Shown here: piece by piece, positions 33,270-44,355 of the stretch
Layout of the letters: every line of letters starts with the position of its first letter
Numbering within the stretch: the stretch's first letter is position 1
NCBI GenBank assembly: GCA_028751875.1
Contig: CM054151.1
Coordinates: 40,892,355-40,956,354 of the forward strand
Reading direction: 5' to 3'
DNA length: 64,000 nucleotides
Source: Rapana venosa
Taxonomy: Eukaryota > Mollusca > Gastropoda > Neogastropoda > Muricidae
Notes under the pieces: model-generated
What the model was told of the DNA's origin: nothing
Database searches by the model: none
What the model saw: the letters and a program-made list of their open reading frames with translations, nothing else
Translations under genes and position numbers: made by a program

Positions 33270-36010
33270 GTCACAGGAACCCTCGATCGTCATCCCGACT
33301 GCCCAATCAAAAACCTCTCTAATGGTACATGGAACTTACGACATGCAACAAAAAGGAAAAAAGGGAAAAATCTCAAACGGAAATGGAAAAAATGAACCTC
33401 AAAAATACTAGACTTTCAGAATGAGATGGAAAGGGAGCAGGCTGCAAAACCCCCAAACTAACCCTTTTTTACTGGGGGGAAAAACACCAAAAGGATTTGG
33501 GGCAGATTCAGATCAAGAAACCCAAAGACCATCAAAGGTTTCGGGATTTAAAAAGGGAGAGGTCCGATAGTAAAACTTAAGGGCACACCTTTCGACATCG
33601 AAAGCACAAGTATATGCACCAACAACGAAAAAGAGACGCAAAAATTGAATTTTATAAAAAGGGAAAAAGGGCAATGAAGCAACTGAATCTAAAGATACAG
33701 AAAATAATGGTGACCCAATTAAAAGGGTAGGAAAAGGGGAAAGATAAACCACATTTTGGCCCTTGGAATGGGAGTGGAAATAAAAGAGGGAGGGCTCACG
33801 GAATGGAAAGGGAAAAAAAGCGGCGTCATGAACACTTGTTTAAAAACCCACCAAGAAGATGCGGACATGAAAAACCCGGGCGAAAAAACCCGGGAAACAA
33901 AAAGATTACACCTGATTCGAACGCTTCCGTAACTCAAACATTTTGAATCCATCCCAGGTGCAGACTGTGGAAGTGATCAGCCCAGTTATCGGACAAGCAA
34001 CAAAATTAAAAAAGTTGTAAAAAGCAAAAAAAACACCAAAACTGCAAAGAATGCTACAAACTGACGAAGAAAAAAAGAAAAATACAAGACAAATTTGGGA
34101 AACAAATTCAGGCCTAGACAACTACCACTACAAGGAAAAATGCAGATGATGAAAGATAGCACACAGGCAGCAAAAAATATATATACATAAATAAAAAAAA
34201 CATAAAGGGGATGACCCGAGATTTTAAACCTAAGGAAAAACAGAGAAAGGAAAAAGTAGATAAAAAAGAGGTAAAAAGAACCGAAAAACTGGTTAAGAAA
34301 AAATGTAAGAACCCAAGAAAATGGATCAATATGCAGTGAAAGGAAATTGAAAGAATGCAAATTTGATAGCAAACTTAAGCATGAAAAAATAAAAGATTGA
34401 CAGGGAAAAAATCACTGCAAAAAAACAGGTTTTATAAAGTCGCGAGAGGAGAATACCAAGGAAAAAGAAAAATTCTTAACAGGTGGTCAGAAACATCGAA
34501 AGTTTTTTAAAACACGACAGAGGCCACCCCTCAATTACAACAAGATGGGCCCCAATAATCAGGGAAAACGAATGAACATGCACCACAAGATGAAAAGTGG
34601 GAAAGGGGCCCCGGAATGAGAATCCCATCGAATTGATAACACCCCGTGAAGTGGGAATTAAGGCTCACAAAACTACAAAAAAATATTATGACACAGGGGA
34701 AAATTTCCCACAGAATGAAGAAGTCCCTCTACATTTTTGATCCCTAAGAAATGGACAGCTAATGTGACCAACATGACAATCGCCTGATGATCCCTCACCA
34801 AAGTTTTTTTTTAAAAACTCTGAAGAAAAATGAGAAATAAAATACTCCCAGAAATTTCAGAAAACCCAAATTTGGGTTCAGGGAACAAAGGCACCCGAAA
34901 TGCAATCTTCGCATTGAAAACCTCATGAAAACCTCGAGGGCCCAAAAAACCCGTACCTCTGCTTCATTGACTACCAAAAGCGTTCGACAAAAAACGACAC
35001 CCACTTGTTTGATATTTTGGCAGGGGTATACATCGCGGAAAGACCGAGCCTCAGAAACAATATTGGAACAGGAGGCACCATTAAGTCGACAAAGACTCAG
35101 TCAAAAAGACCCAATTTCAGGGGTGTGAGGGAGGTCTTTTTTTCTCGCCCGATTTTTTTAATGTATATAGTGAAAATTTCTACGAAAATTGAGAATCTGA
35201 GGAATTGTGTAGGGGCCACAAAATCAAAAACCAGAATGCAATGACAACCCCCGCGGGCTCTGAAGAAAAAATGCAAAAAATTTTTTCAACGAACAACGAA
35301 AGCGAAAAGAAAGGGTACAGCTCAATGCAAAAAAGACAGAATCATGTACCGAAAAAAAACTTTTTTAAAACCCCAAGCAACATAGCCTGTAAAGGAGAGA
35401 AATCACACAAGAAACACCTTTAAATACCTTGGGGTTTACTATCACCTGGACGCAAGTGTGACACAGAAATCAAGAAAGAGAACGGTCAATTTTTTGGGCA
35501 ACTTTTTTAAAAAAAAAAAAACCCCCTGACATGCCATTTTTTTACCAACATAAGATAACTCAAGACAAAGACCCCTGTTTTTAGAGCCTACTAGGGCCAC
35601 CCCTTTTGTAAAGGGGTGATGCTGGGCCCAGCCAAAGGGCACAGAACATGACAGAAGCAGTGGAAATTTGGGTTTTCCGGGAAACAGAAAATCCATGGAC
35701 TAAAAAAAAACAAATGCAAAGTAAAGGGAAAAGGGTGGGGACAAGAGACCCCTTTTCAACACCATCAAGAAAACCGCTTAAAAATTTTTTGGCCATAAAT
35801 CAGGGGTACGGGCTAAGAAACTGTTATGGGGTGGCAAAATCTGTGGAAACGAGCAAGGAAGACAACGAACAAAATTCACAGACCTTAAAAAAAATTCGCA
35901 ACGAAAAAAGAGGGCACCAAAAATGAGCTCAGAAGGGGCCCAGAACAGGGGAAAATAGAGCCAGATCGTCGATGTCTGCAGGACCCAAACCCACACTTTA
36001 AGAAGAAAAA
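33270..36010 (+). pseudogene. LINE-E, nearly full-length RTE-like retrotransposon with many frameshifts
   Basis: Domain order follows a single-ORF RTE-type LINE. Endonuclease start near 33325-33420 (trace of 'LxxEMERMNLxIxxLSEVRWKG'). 'QVYAPTTEKE' near 33606-33640. A 'MNTWFKNHPRRCGHEKPG' segment near 33828-33880. RT 'YLCFIDYQK' near 34960-34985. 'SEEKMQKI' then 'NESEKKG' near 35262-35318. 'TFKYLG' near 35415. C-terminal 'FFGH'-type and 'GRQRT' blocks near 35785-35880. These lie in different frames joined by indels, mostly in A or T runs. The YADD box cannot be read near 35215-35245. The decay may be real or may be uncorrected read error; order and completeness suggest a relatively young element in poor sequence. 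Confidence 0.75.
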
Positions 36011-36014
36011 ACTA

Positions 36015-36252
36015 TCTACTACTGTCCTTAGTCTGACACCGGGGGGCACCCTCAAAGCTCAACAACCATTCCCTCCATTCCTCTCTCTGTTCTGCCCTTT
36101 TTCAGGTTTTTTTTGAGTTCTAGGCCGTCCATTTACTGATGTTATCCCCCAGCTCTTCCCTTGGTCTGCCTCTCTTTTCCTCCTTGACAGGCCTTGTAAA
36201 AAATGTCCCCTTTGCAATTCCTTTGGACTTGTGACAGCCCCTACCAAAAATT
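36015..36252 (-). pseudogene. LINE-A 3' end
   Basis: 'ggggggcaccctcaaagctc' and 'gttgagttctaggc'-like text match 38040-38240 closely. On the minus strand they encode the extreme RT C-terminus ('GRPREEL' / 'SKWTA' style blocks). The fragment is tail-to-tail with LINE-E and is cut by the gap. Confidence 0.75.
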
Positions 36253-36752
36253 NNNNNNNNNNNNNNNNNNNNNNNNNNNNNNNNNNNNNNNNNNNNNNNN
36301 NNNNNNNNNNNNNNNNNNNNNNNNNNNNNNNNNNNNNNNNNNNNNNNNNNNNNNNNNNNNNNNNNNNNNNNNNNNNNNNNNNNNNNNNNNNNNNNNNNNN
36401 NNNNNNNNNNNNNNNNNNNNNNNNNNNNNNNNNNNNNNNNNNNNNNNNNNNNNNNNNNNNNNNNNNNNNNNNNNNNNNNNNNNNNNNNNNNNNNNNNNNN
36501 NNNNNNNNNNNNNNNNNNNNNNNNNNNNNNNNNNNNNNNNNNNNNNNNNNNNNNNNNNNNNNNNNNNNNNNNNNNNNNNNNNNNNNNNNNNNNNNNNNNN
36601 NNNNNNNNNNNNNNNNNNNNNNNNNNNNNNNNNNNNNNNNNNNNNNNNNNNNNNNNNNNNNNNNNNNNNNNNNNNNNNNNNNNNNNNNNNNNNNNNNNNN
36701 NNNNNNNNNNNNNNNNNNNNNNNNNNNNNNNNNNNNNNNNNNNNNNNNNNNN
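36253..36752. other. Assembly gap (500 N)
   Basis: Exactly 500 Ns, a fixed-length placeholder. Confidence 1.
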
Positions 36753-37229
36753 TAGTGTAGTTGTAGAAGTCCTAATCGGGAATTCTTTAGGTAGCCACCC
36801 GATTCCCGCACCATCCAATCCAGCACCGGAAATGGATCCTAAATTATCCTATTATCTTTAGTATCCCTAAAGAGGATTAGGGCTCGCCTACTGGTGGGCT
36901 GGGAGTGATAAAGGGGGGATAGAAAGAGGATAGAAGAAAAATAGAAAAGAACTATAAAAAGGGAGACAGTAAATAGTAGTGAAAATTATTACCTCAATTT
37001 ACTCAGCAATCACACTGAAACACTATGAATGTGACGAGCAACAACATTCATTCAATGTAATTCTTCAGGCCAAGCAAGTTGGGTTCACAAATTTATTCTA
37101 CTACTACTACTCACACACATCACCAATTGTATTACAAATACAATTAAAAACACAAACTATTCTGTTAATTATTTTGTCCAGTCCTCAAACACAACCAATC
37201 ATCAGTCGTGGATCATCTCAGCTCAGGGA
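36753..37229. other. Unassigned sequence
   Basis: Quality appears good again. A short inverted match ('atcctctttagggat' type) lies around 36860-36885. No gene recognised. Confidence 0.4.
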
Positions 37230-37400
37230 TCAAAAGATTCACAACATGAACCGATGCTACATGTTACAAGGAGACCATGAACGATGCTACAGAGACGATG
37301 CTAGCCATGCTACGATGACGATGCTAGCCATGCTACGATGACGATGTTAGCGACGTTAGCGATGACGATGCTAGCCATGCTACGATGATGATGAACAATG
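37230..37400. repeat. Tandem repeat with GATGCTAGCCATGCTAC core
   Basis: 'gatgctagccatgctacgat' recurs at about 37298, 37328 and 37367, with degenerate units on both sides. The period is about 30 bases with GATGAC spacers. Confidence 0.8.
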
Positions 37401-37784
37401 ACGCTCATCTCCCTACCATCTGGGAGGAAAAGGACACTAGCAAAAAGGCGGCAATTTAAACCCAAGGGAAATAATTCACCGGTAGAAAATCACCCATGTA
37501 GTAAATTGGAATTATTTTCCTTGCTAGGCTTAGTAACAATGCTCACAAAGCACTCTTCTGTGAGAGTTGTTACATAGTTATGATAGCATTATGCTTAAGA
37601 CAGATTTATCTGTACACTGTGTGCCATTGGGTCCGACAAAATCATTCATGCAAGTGCATCAACATGTGTTCGAATATTCCTTCATAAATAAAGAAATGCT
37701 TGACAGTGAAAACAATGCTGCTATGAAAATGAAAATAATGCACACAAATTTCAACTGTGCAAATGATGGGCACACACTCTAACT
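37401..37784. other. Unassigned sequence
   Basis: AT-rich, no recognised feature. Confidence 0.4.
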
Positions 37785-38010
37785 ATTGATGCATCAGAGT
37801 GTTACTTAATGATATACTAAAACAATTTATACACACACTGATTATTGCTGTCACACTGGTGTTACAGCATGACTCACTAAAACAAATGATACACACACAC
37901 ACTAATTATTACTGTCACTAAAGTGTTACAGCATGGATCGCTAAAACAAATTATACAGACTTTTCTGCCACCACGGTGTTACAGCACGAATCACTAAAAC
38001 AAATTATACA
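37785..38010. repeat. Tandem repeat, ~60-66 bp unit, four copies
   Basis: Each unit contains 'gtgttacagca' (or 'gtgttacttaa'), 'ctaaaacaaattatac' and, in three units, 'attattactgtcac'. The array ends directly at the 3' end of a LINE-A copy. Confidence 0.8.
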
Positions 38011-38590
38011 TCTTTCTATCTGTCCCGTAGTCTGCCGACCGTGGGGGCACCCTCAAAGACTCAACAACCAGTTCCCTCCATCCCTCTCTCTGCTCTGCCC
38101 CTCTCAGGGTCCCGTTGAGTTCTAGGCCTGTCCATTCGCTGATGTCATCCTTCCAGCTCTTCCTTGGTCTGCCTCTTCTTCTTCCTCCTTGGACAGTGCC
38201 TTGTAAAACTGTCCCTGCAAGTCCTTTGGATCTTGTGACATGCCCATACCACTCAAGTTTACGCTTTTTCACGATCGCCAGAAGGCCCCCACAGGGCCCA
38301 ATGGCCCGCCGGACTCCGCCACGCACGCCCCCGTTGCCCATGTGGTCTCCGCAGGAGATGCCAAGGAGTCTCCGAAAGCATCTCATCTCCACTGCCTGTA
38401 CTCTTCTCTCCAAATCTGCAGTCAGGGTCCATGATTCACAGGCATACAGAAATATGGATATGACAAGGGAGCGCATTAGTCTGATCTTGGAGATAAGTGA
38501 GATATTTTTATCTCTCCAGATGGTGTTTAGTTTTGACAAAGCTGTTATTGTCTGTGCAGTCCTGCATACTACTTCTGGCTTTTGTGTTTT
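38003..38590 (-). pseudogene. LINE-A, 3' third (RT C-terminus)
   Basis: Best preserved LINE-A C-terminus: an open minus-strand frame of about 190 codons. It includes LSKLNTIWRDKNIS, 'SLVISIFLYACESWTLTA', 'LLGISCGDHMGN', 'KKRKLEWYGHVTRS' and 'GGRRRGRPRKSWKDDI' with 'SEWTGLELN'. This is the thumb/connection and C-terminal part of a non-LTR RT; the catalytic palm is absent. Similarity stops at about 38590, right after 'tactacttctggctt', the same point where the fragment at 12123 begins. The frame continues into unrelated sequence. 5' truncation during target-primed reverse transcription is the simplest reading. Confidence 0.85.
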
Positions 38591-38811
38591 GGGGGAAGGG
38601 TGGGACAGAGAGAAAAACCCAGATGGAAAACCTCTGCTGCCTTGTGGCATATCCAGTCATGAAGAAATTGCTGTGGAAGTCCACCCAGAAAGAAACTGCC
38701 GAGTGACGCCCCTAAGGTGTGCACTCCTTCCAACAACTCCTGCAGCCAAGCCAGACTGCTGTCCATCAGACTGAGGGGAAAGGAGGTGCAGCCGTTGTCT
38801 GCCCAGACAGG
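38591..38811. other. Unassigned GC-balanced segment
   Basis: Open for short distances on both strands and exon-like in composition, but I recognise no domain. It lies between the truncated LINE-A and the start of duplication B. Confidence 0.3.
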
Positions 38812-39285
38812 TAGGCCCTATAGGAAAAACAACAGCCCAAAAAAGTTATCAAATCATATTGAACAAAATTATATCATGACGACTAAATATATTCTGTACG
38901 TATAGTCTGAGATAATATAGAATTATCTGCAGAAAAAACCCCATGTCTGGTGCTTTTAATAAAGGTGAAACCCATCAAAATTACAATCCTCAAATTAGAA
39001 GGAACAGTGCTTAGTAAAAACCAGTATGTCCTATTCTTAGAGTAGGCCTTAACTATGAAAGTTGAGCTGAAAGATGTTTCATCAACCAGTTAATATCTGA
39101 GGCTAGAAAGGACATAACTTTTTAAAATAATAAGTTTACACAGGCATGTGAGACCAAGAAACCAAGGACACTGAAACAATATGGAGCTCAATATATAGTA
39201 ACTTTCAAAATTAATCAATGGACAAGAAGTTTAATTATCTGCTGCAGAATTATCTACATAAAACAACCCCTGGGGGGAAAAAAAA
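38812..39285. other. Unassigned AT-rich sequence
   Basis: No recognised gene or repeat. Confidence 0.4.
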
Positions 39286-39289
39286 AAAA

Positions 39290-39525
39290 ATGAGACTATA
39301 AACCGAGGCCCTGAACGCAATCAAACCACTTGCATACACGTAAATCCTGTTCCCGCTTTCGAAGAGTAGGCCATATGTGAAGTGGGAACAGATGACAAAA
39401 TTTACAAAACCCGCATAAACACGGGACTGAATGTAAAAAAAGCACATGAGTGCTTATTCCATTATCCTCGATATAAAAGAATAAATAAATCAATAAATAA
39501 AATAAATAAATAATTAAACAAAGTT
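39290..39525 (+). mobile_element. SINE-beta, 5'-truncated, well preserved tail
   Basis: Contains 'atacacgtaaatcctgttcc', 'aatttacaaaacccgcataa', 'aaaaaaagcacatgagtgct' and the core 'ttattccattatcctcgata' (39458-39477). An (AATAAATA)n tail runs to about 39520. The tRNA head is missing, and an A run precedes it at 39280. The following 39525-40078 is unassigned. Confidence 0.8.
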
Positions 39526-40078
39526 TAGAAGCCATAATATAGCACTTGGTGTTCCAGCCCATGCTAACACAACTAATACTTATAAAGAAGCACATTTACT
39601 CGTCACATTCCTGAAACAACAAAGATTGGCAGTATCCAAATTATGTGTTTCGAATTCACTCAGCTCCGAATTTCCAAGTGAAAGATGAAATTCTTAATGA
39701 TCCAAGACCCTGGTTATCAAAACGAGCAGGCAAGTTCCATTTCTCTACCAATTAAAATTAGCAGAGACATTAATGAAAGAAATGGGTATGAACATAACAA
39801 TTCCAATTTTTCCAATGATACCACAATGCCATCTTGTGAACATAGTTTTTATTCATAATACTGATGACACTGACTACAAGAAATGTAAAAAGGAAAGAAG
39901 ATCAAAATCTGCTCACTGTTGAAGTAAAAGAGTCACGATGAAAGGAAAAAATGTTAATTATACTGGATGACCGTACTGCGGAATGAGCACAACTTGGGAA
40001 ACATGATTCCTGTATATTAAAGTACAAAACCCATACATTTCATTTAGGAAACATTTTACTAATTTATATCTGAATTAA

Positions 40079-40240
40079 ATTGCAACCCTTAATGGCCTTG
40101 AATATTTTATTCTAATACGCTCTAATAAGAGCCACATTCTTTTTTGTGTATGTTGACTCAAAAGCAGTAATGGAAGGCACGTAAGAACTGACGGGTTTAC
40201 ATAAGGGAAAGATAGTGTATTGAGATTAAATTCTTATGCC
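40079..40240 (+). repeat. Long direct repeat flanking LINE-B (left)
   Basis: About 162 bases, from 'attgcaaccctta' to 'tgagattaaattcttatg'. It pairs with 42792-42968 at roughly 80% identity by eye. The LINE-B 3' end ('ccattgtgatgatgg' on the + strand) begins directly after it. Confidence 0.8.
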
Positions 40241-42791
40241 ACCACCCATTGTGATGATGGAGTCTCCCGTCGGATCGACGATGAGTAGGCTGGCATGCTT
40301 AACTGTCAGATTGTTATCCTCATATGGGGAGAAGAGGCGATTCTGGTGGCACAGCATTCCCACAGGTGTTGCAAGGAAAATGTCTCCAGAAGTTTGAGCA
40401 CCGCTTCCTTCGCTCACGCATCATCCTTAATGCCAGACGTTCTCATTGTATTCAAACGTCTTTATGCCACTGGACACAACAACCACAGCGAAATGGGAAG
40501 GCGACTAAGGACATCATTTCCCATATACTATGTCTATGTCACAGCTTTAAGTTTGGTCCACAAGTGACCTTGAAGCCGCCTTGTAGGGTATCTAGGTTTC
40601 GGAGGCCTTCCTTCAGCTGGCCATACAATACATCCTGGATCCTGCTTGTCTGTCATTCGGACAACGTGTCCTTTCCAGCGAGCGTTACTTGATCAGTAGC
40701 TTTCGATGCTGGGCAGGCTTGCTCATCACTAGTACCTGGAGGTTGAGACCCTGTCTTGCCACTTGAATTCCGAGATCTGTCGGAGGCATCTCTGGTGAAA
40801 CCTGCTCAAGCTGATGAATGTGTACGGCAGTACGTCGTCCAAGTTTCAGCAGTAACAACCAAGGTGGTCAGCACGACAGCTCTGTAAGTTATGATTAATT
40901 GGTGCAGAGCCTGATGCCTTGTTGTTCCACAGCCTTTGTTGATCTCCGAAGGCTAAAAATGGCCTTGGCGATTCGCACTGAATCTCTGCAACAAGGGTAC
41001 CAATTGCAGCAGAGTGAGCTGCCCAGGTAGCAAAACTTGTCGACTGACCTCATCCTTGTCATTGATCTTAACTGCAGGTGGGGGAGCACAGGCGTCTGTG
41101 AATTAGCTGCTGTAAAATGGACTCGTCTGCCGCAAGACTGTGCCGAACCGCACTGTGCTTCAGGGATGACTGTGTTAGAGCATGGTCCAATCATCTGTTT
41201 TCATAATATAGCGGGTGAAGATTTTGCTGGTTGATGCTAGGAAAGAGATTATCCACGGTGGTTGGTCGCAAGCAATTGTTTGTCTTCCATCGTTGTAAAA
41301 GTGTCCATTGAAGGCATCCTTGAAATCCTGGGGACCTCCCCTTTCTCCCAGATAGATTGGAGGACAGGGCGGTCAGCTTGTCTGTCAGCACACGCCTCCA
41401 CATCTTAGTAGATGTCGCCTGGATTTCCATCTGCTCCTGGTGCTTTTCCTGAATGGCGTTGTCAGCTTCAGGGCTTCCAGGTATACTAGCCTTGTGGAGG
41501 GCACTATTGAGTCACTGGACTGGTAGCTGTTGGTATGGCTGCATTGGCCTCATCAGAAAAAGAGGAAGTCTCCATGTGAGGAGGGTGTGGAATGCTCTGC
41601 CCAGCGTGTAAGGATGTCTTTCTTGTCTGTCAGTAGGGTGGTCTGGTCCAAGGTTCGGACAGGGGTTGATCCTGTGCCCCATATCTCTTCTACATCAGTC
41701 GATGCAGGGGTTTCTCGGAGAGCTGCTTGGATTTGCTGCTGTAGTGCGTCCTTGGTGAAAGGGAGGCGGTGGATGTTTAGCTTCCTGGGGTTTTTTTGCC
41801 TGGCTGTTTTGGACTTGCGTGCAAGTCTGAATGTTCATCTTGCTGCGTACCAGGCGAAGGGTCCGACCAACAGACTGCTCCACTCATCATGCGTGTAATG
41901 GAAACATCACCTCTGTACCTCTGCCGCCGATTACGTAGTCCAGCATGTGCCACTTGCTTCGAGCGGGGTGCATCCATGTGTTCTTAACATGTTGCTTGTT
42001 GAAGAGAGGGTGTTAGTGATGGACAGATTCATGGCTGCGCGCAGAGCGGGAGCAAAGCAGTCCGTTGGAGTTTGCACTTGCCATGCCGTGCGTCCTAGGA
42101 CTTCTGTGCCAGGATGGAGAAGTCCACGCAACCGCGGGCATTGAAATCCCCGAGATAATCAGCCTGTCTCATACTGTCTACGCTGAGATCGTGCAGCTAA
42201 GCACTTTCATAGGAAAGCTTCTTTGATGTCATCAGGGCTGTCATCGTTTGGCGCATAGCAGCTGATAGACCTGGGAAAAGCGATCCTGTGGACAGCTTCA
42301 GACGTAGGTCATCACCTATCGTTTTATCCCACGTGGAAAGGCTGTCAAGCTATCGTGCAAGTTTGGTTTTTATGCAAAGCCCCCACCGAGGTTCTTGGTG
42401 TGTCAACATGGCTCCCAATGCAGAAGAAGGTGTAACCCCCCTACGTTCCTCCAATGGTTTCACAAGAAAACTGTTTCGCGTCAGCTGCTAGTCCACCTGG
42501 TAGCGATAAGCGAACTAGCAATGAACGCTTGTACGCCTCTCTGGTCTTCGCTCTGTCCAAAAGGGTGCGAACATTCCAGGCACCCAGAGGTCAGGGCATG
42601 ACTCCTGGTTCCTTTCTTTCTGTTGTTTTCGACCGCTAGTGTTTGATTGTCCAAGTAGGTACGGTTTCCTACTAGTACTAAGAGAGGCAGGCTTTGTTTA
42701 GGGATCCTTTTATCTCCCCTTCCCCATGTGGGGAGAGCAGTGCTGTCCCTAAAAAGGGCTGCTCTGACACTGTAGTAGAGGATACATTGTA
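40241..42791 (-). pseudogene. LINE-B, RTE-like retrotransposon with deleted RT core
   Basis: Minus strand. Endonuclease start near 42590 ('GAWNVRTL'-type text in broken frames), 'CYAPNDDSPDDIKEA' near 42215-42260, 'YLGDFNAR' near 42140-42165, and RRQRYRGDVSITRMM near 41890-41940. The linker runs to about 41220. The RT then starts with 'VIPEAQCG' near 41160 but jumps within about 90 residues to 'SVDKFCYLGSSL' near 41035, so the palm with the catalytic Asp pair is missing. The C-terminus has 'YRAVVLTTL' and 'AETWTTY' near 40830-40880, GQLKEG near 40600 and a CNTCG zinc-finger-like end near 40370. The 3' end is CATCATCACAATGG-like. Many stops; not autonomous. Confidence 0.8.
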
Positions 42792-42968
42792 TTGCAACCC
42801 TTATGGCCCTTGGAATTATTTTGACTAATACGGCTCCTTAATATGAGCGACATACATTTTTTGTTCGGTTGAAATCTCTAAAAGCAGTATTGATAGGCAC
42901 TTAAAACTGACGGGGAACATATGGAAAGATATTGTATTGAGATTAAAATTTTGATACAATTGTTATGC
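42792..42968 (+). repeat. Long direct repeat flanking LINE-B (right)
   Basis: Pairs in order with 40079-40240: 'attgcaacccttatggccc', 'ctaaaagcagta', 'aactgacgggg', 'attgtattgagattaaa'. The following 42969-43460 is unassigned. Confidence 0.8.
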
Positions 42969-43464
42969 AAGACAGAGTGCACCATATAACTGTATCCTGC
43001 TGGGATCGCTTCATCCCTGGAATTTAATGGAAAAAATCTGGTTGATCCTTTTAGCAAAAACAAGGTGCCTTCTGATTGCGCAGCATTGAAACGTATGATT
43101 CCAGACTCGCACTGTCATCGCATGAAATTAATGCTAAATTGATGAATTGCATGCATTCCTTGAAGAAGAAAACACACTTTGAAAATATTTCTTCCTCACG
43201 GAAACTTGAATGTTAGTGAATAAAACTGAGGCTAAACGCATGGAATACCACATACTCTAAAAAGTTATATGTTTTGCCTGTTCACCAACCACATTCCATC
43301 CACCATTTATTGTTTAGAGACTGCCAATTCTTGTTGACCTGTTAAAGGAGAGGAATATATGTCAAAAAAACATGCACTGCACAATGAAGAAGAGGTTTTA
43401 TAAACACTCTCATTCACATCAGTTGCAGAGGAATATTTCTTCCCAAAAAGGCCCTCTACAAATG

Positions 43465-43905
43465 CACACACCACACACACACACACACACCACACTACAC
43501 ACACACGCAAAATCACACACACACACACACTACAAACCACACACACATACAAAACCACAACACACAACACACATATATAATATATATATATAGTATATAT
43601 ATATATATATAAATAATAGAGAGAGAGAGTAGAGAGAGAGAGAGAAGAGAGAAGAGAGAGTAGAGAAGAGACAGACCGACAGACATACCGACATACAGAC
43701 AGATAGAGAGAAAAAAAGAGAGCTTAAAAGATAGAGAGATAGAGAGATAGAGAGAGAGAGAAAGAGAGATAGATAGATAGATAATAGATGATATAGAAAT
43801 AGTGATAGATAATAGATAATAGATAGATAGATAGATGGGATAGATAAATAGATAGTTAGAGAGAGAGATAAGAGAGAGAGAGATAGAGAGAGATGTTGGT
43901 ATTGT
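43465..43905. repeat. Compound CA / TA / GA / GATA microsatellite
   Basis: (CA)n to 43574, (TA)n at 43574-43612, (GA)n from 43615, (GACA)n near 43672-43705, and (GATA)n/(GA)n to 43905. Confidence 0.95.
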
Positions 43906-43984
43906 AATGCGGTGTGTCTATATCACCAAGTAGTGAACGGACATTAACAAAACAAAAACAACAACACAACAATCTCAAATCTTG

Positions 43985-44355
43985 ACTCAGGCATACGTTC
44001 CTCACGGGATAGCCTAAGTTAGAAAAATGCGCCTAATCTGACAACCCTGTTTCGATTCCCTCAGGTGATATAAATCCCTGGATATAACATCAGTGCAGCC
44101 TACCTCCTCCCTAAAGTCCTTCCAAGAGACTATAACCAAGACCCCGTGCTGAGAACGCACGCAGAACATTTTGCGCACACGTATAAATCCTTGTTAAGCT
44201 TTTCGTAAGAATAGGCCATTGAGGGACTGAACAGAGACAGAATTTAACAACACAGCATATTAACAACGGGGACTATATGTAAAAAAGCACATAAAGAGCT
44301 TATTCCGTTAACCTTCGATACAAAGAAAAAATAAATAAAAATAAATAAATAAATC
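43985..44355 (+). mobile_element. SINE-beta, near full-length copy
   Basis: tRNA-like head 'cacgggatagcctaagttag' with the B-box-like 'ctgtttcgattccctc' about 50 bases later. Then 'ataaatccctggatataaca', 'agactataaccaagacccc', 'gcacacgtataaatcc', 'atgtaaaaaagcacataaag' and 'agcttattccgttaacc'. It ends in (AATAAATA)n. About 365 bases. It confirms the head-tail structure seen at 5885-6180. Confidence 0.8.

Noticed and set aside
38591..38811. Possible host exon after the truncated LINE-A (open on both strands)
   Set aside because: No domain recognised and no in-frame partner exon; the open frame is mainly an extension of the LINE-A antisense frame.
41530..41898. 122-codon plus-strand open frame within LINE-B
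   Set aside because: Antisense to the LINE-B endonuclease/linker region, with no conserved content of its own.
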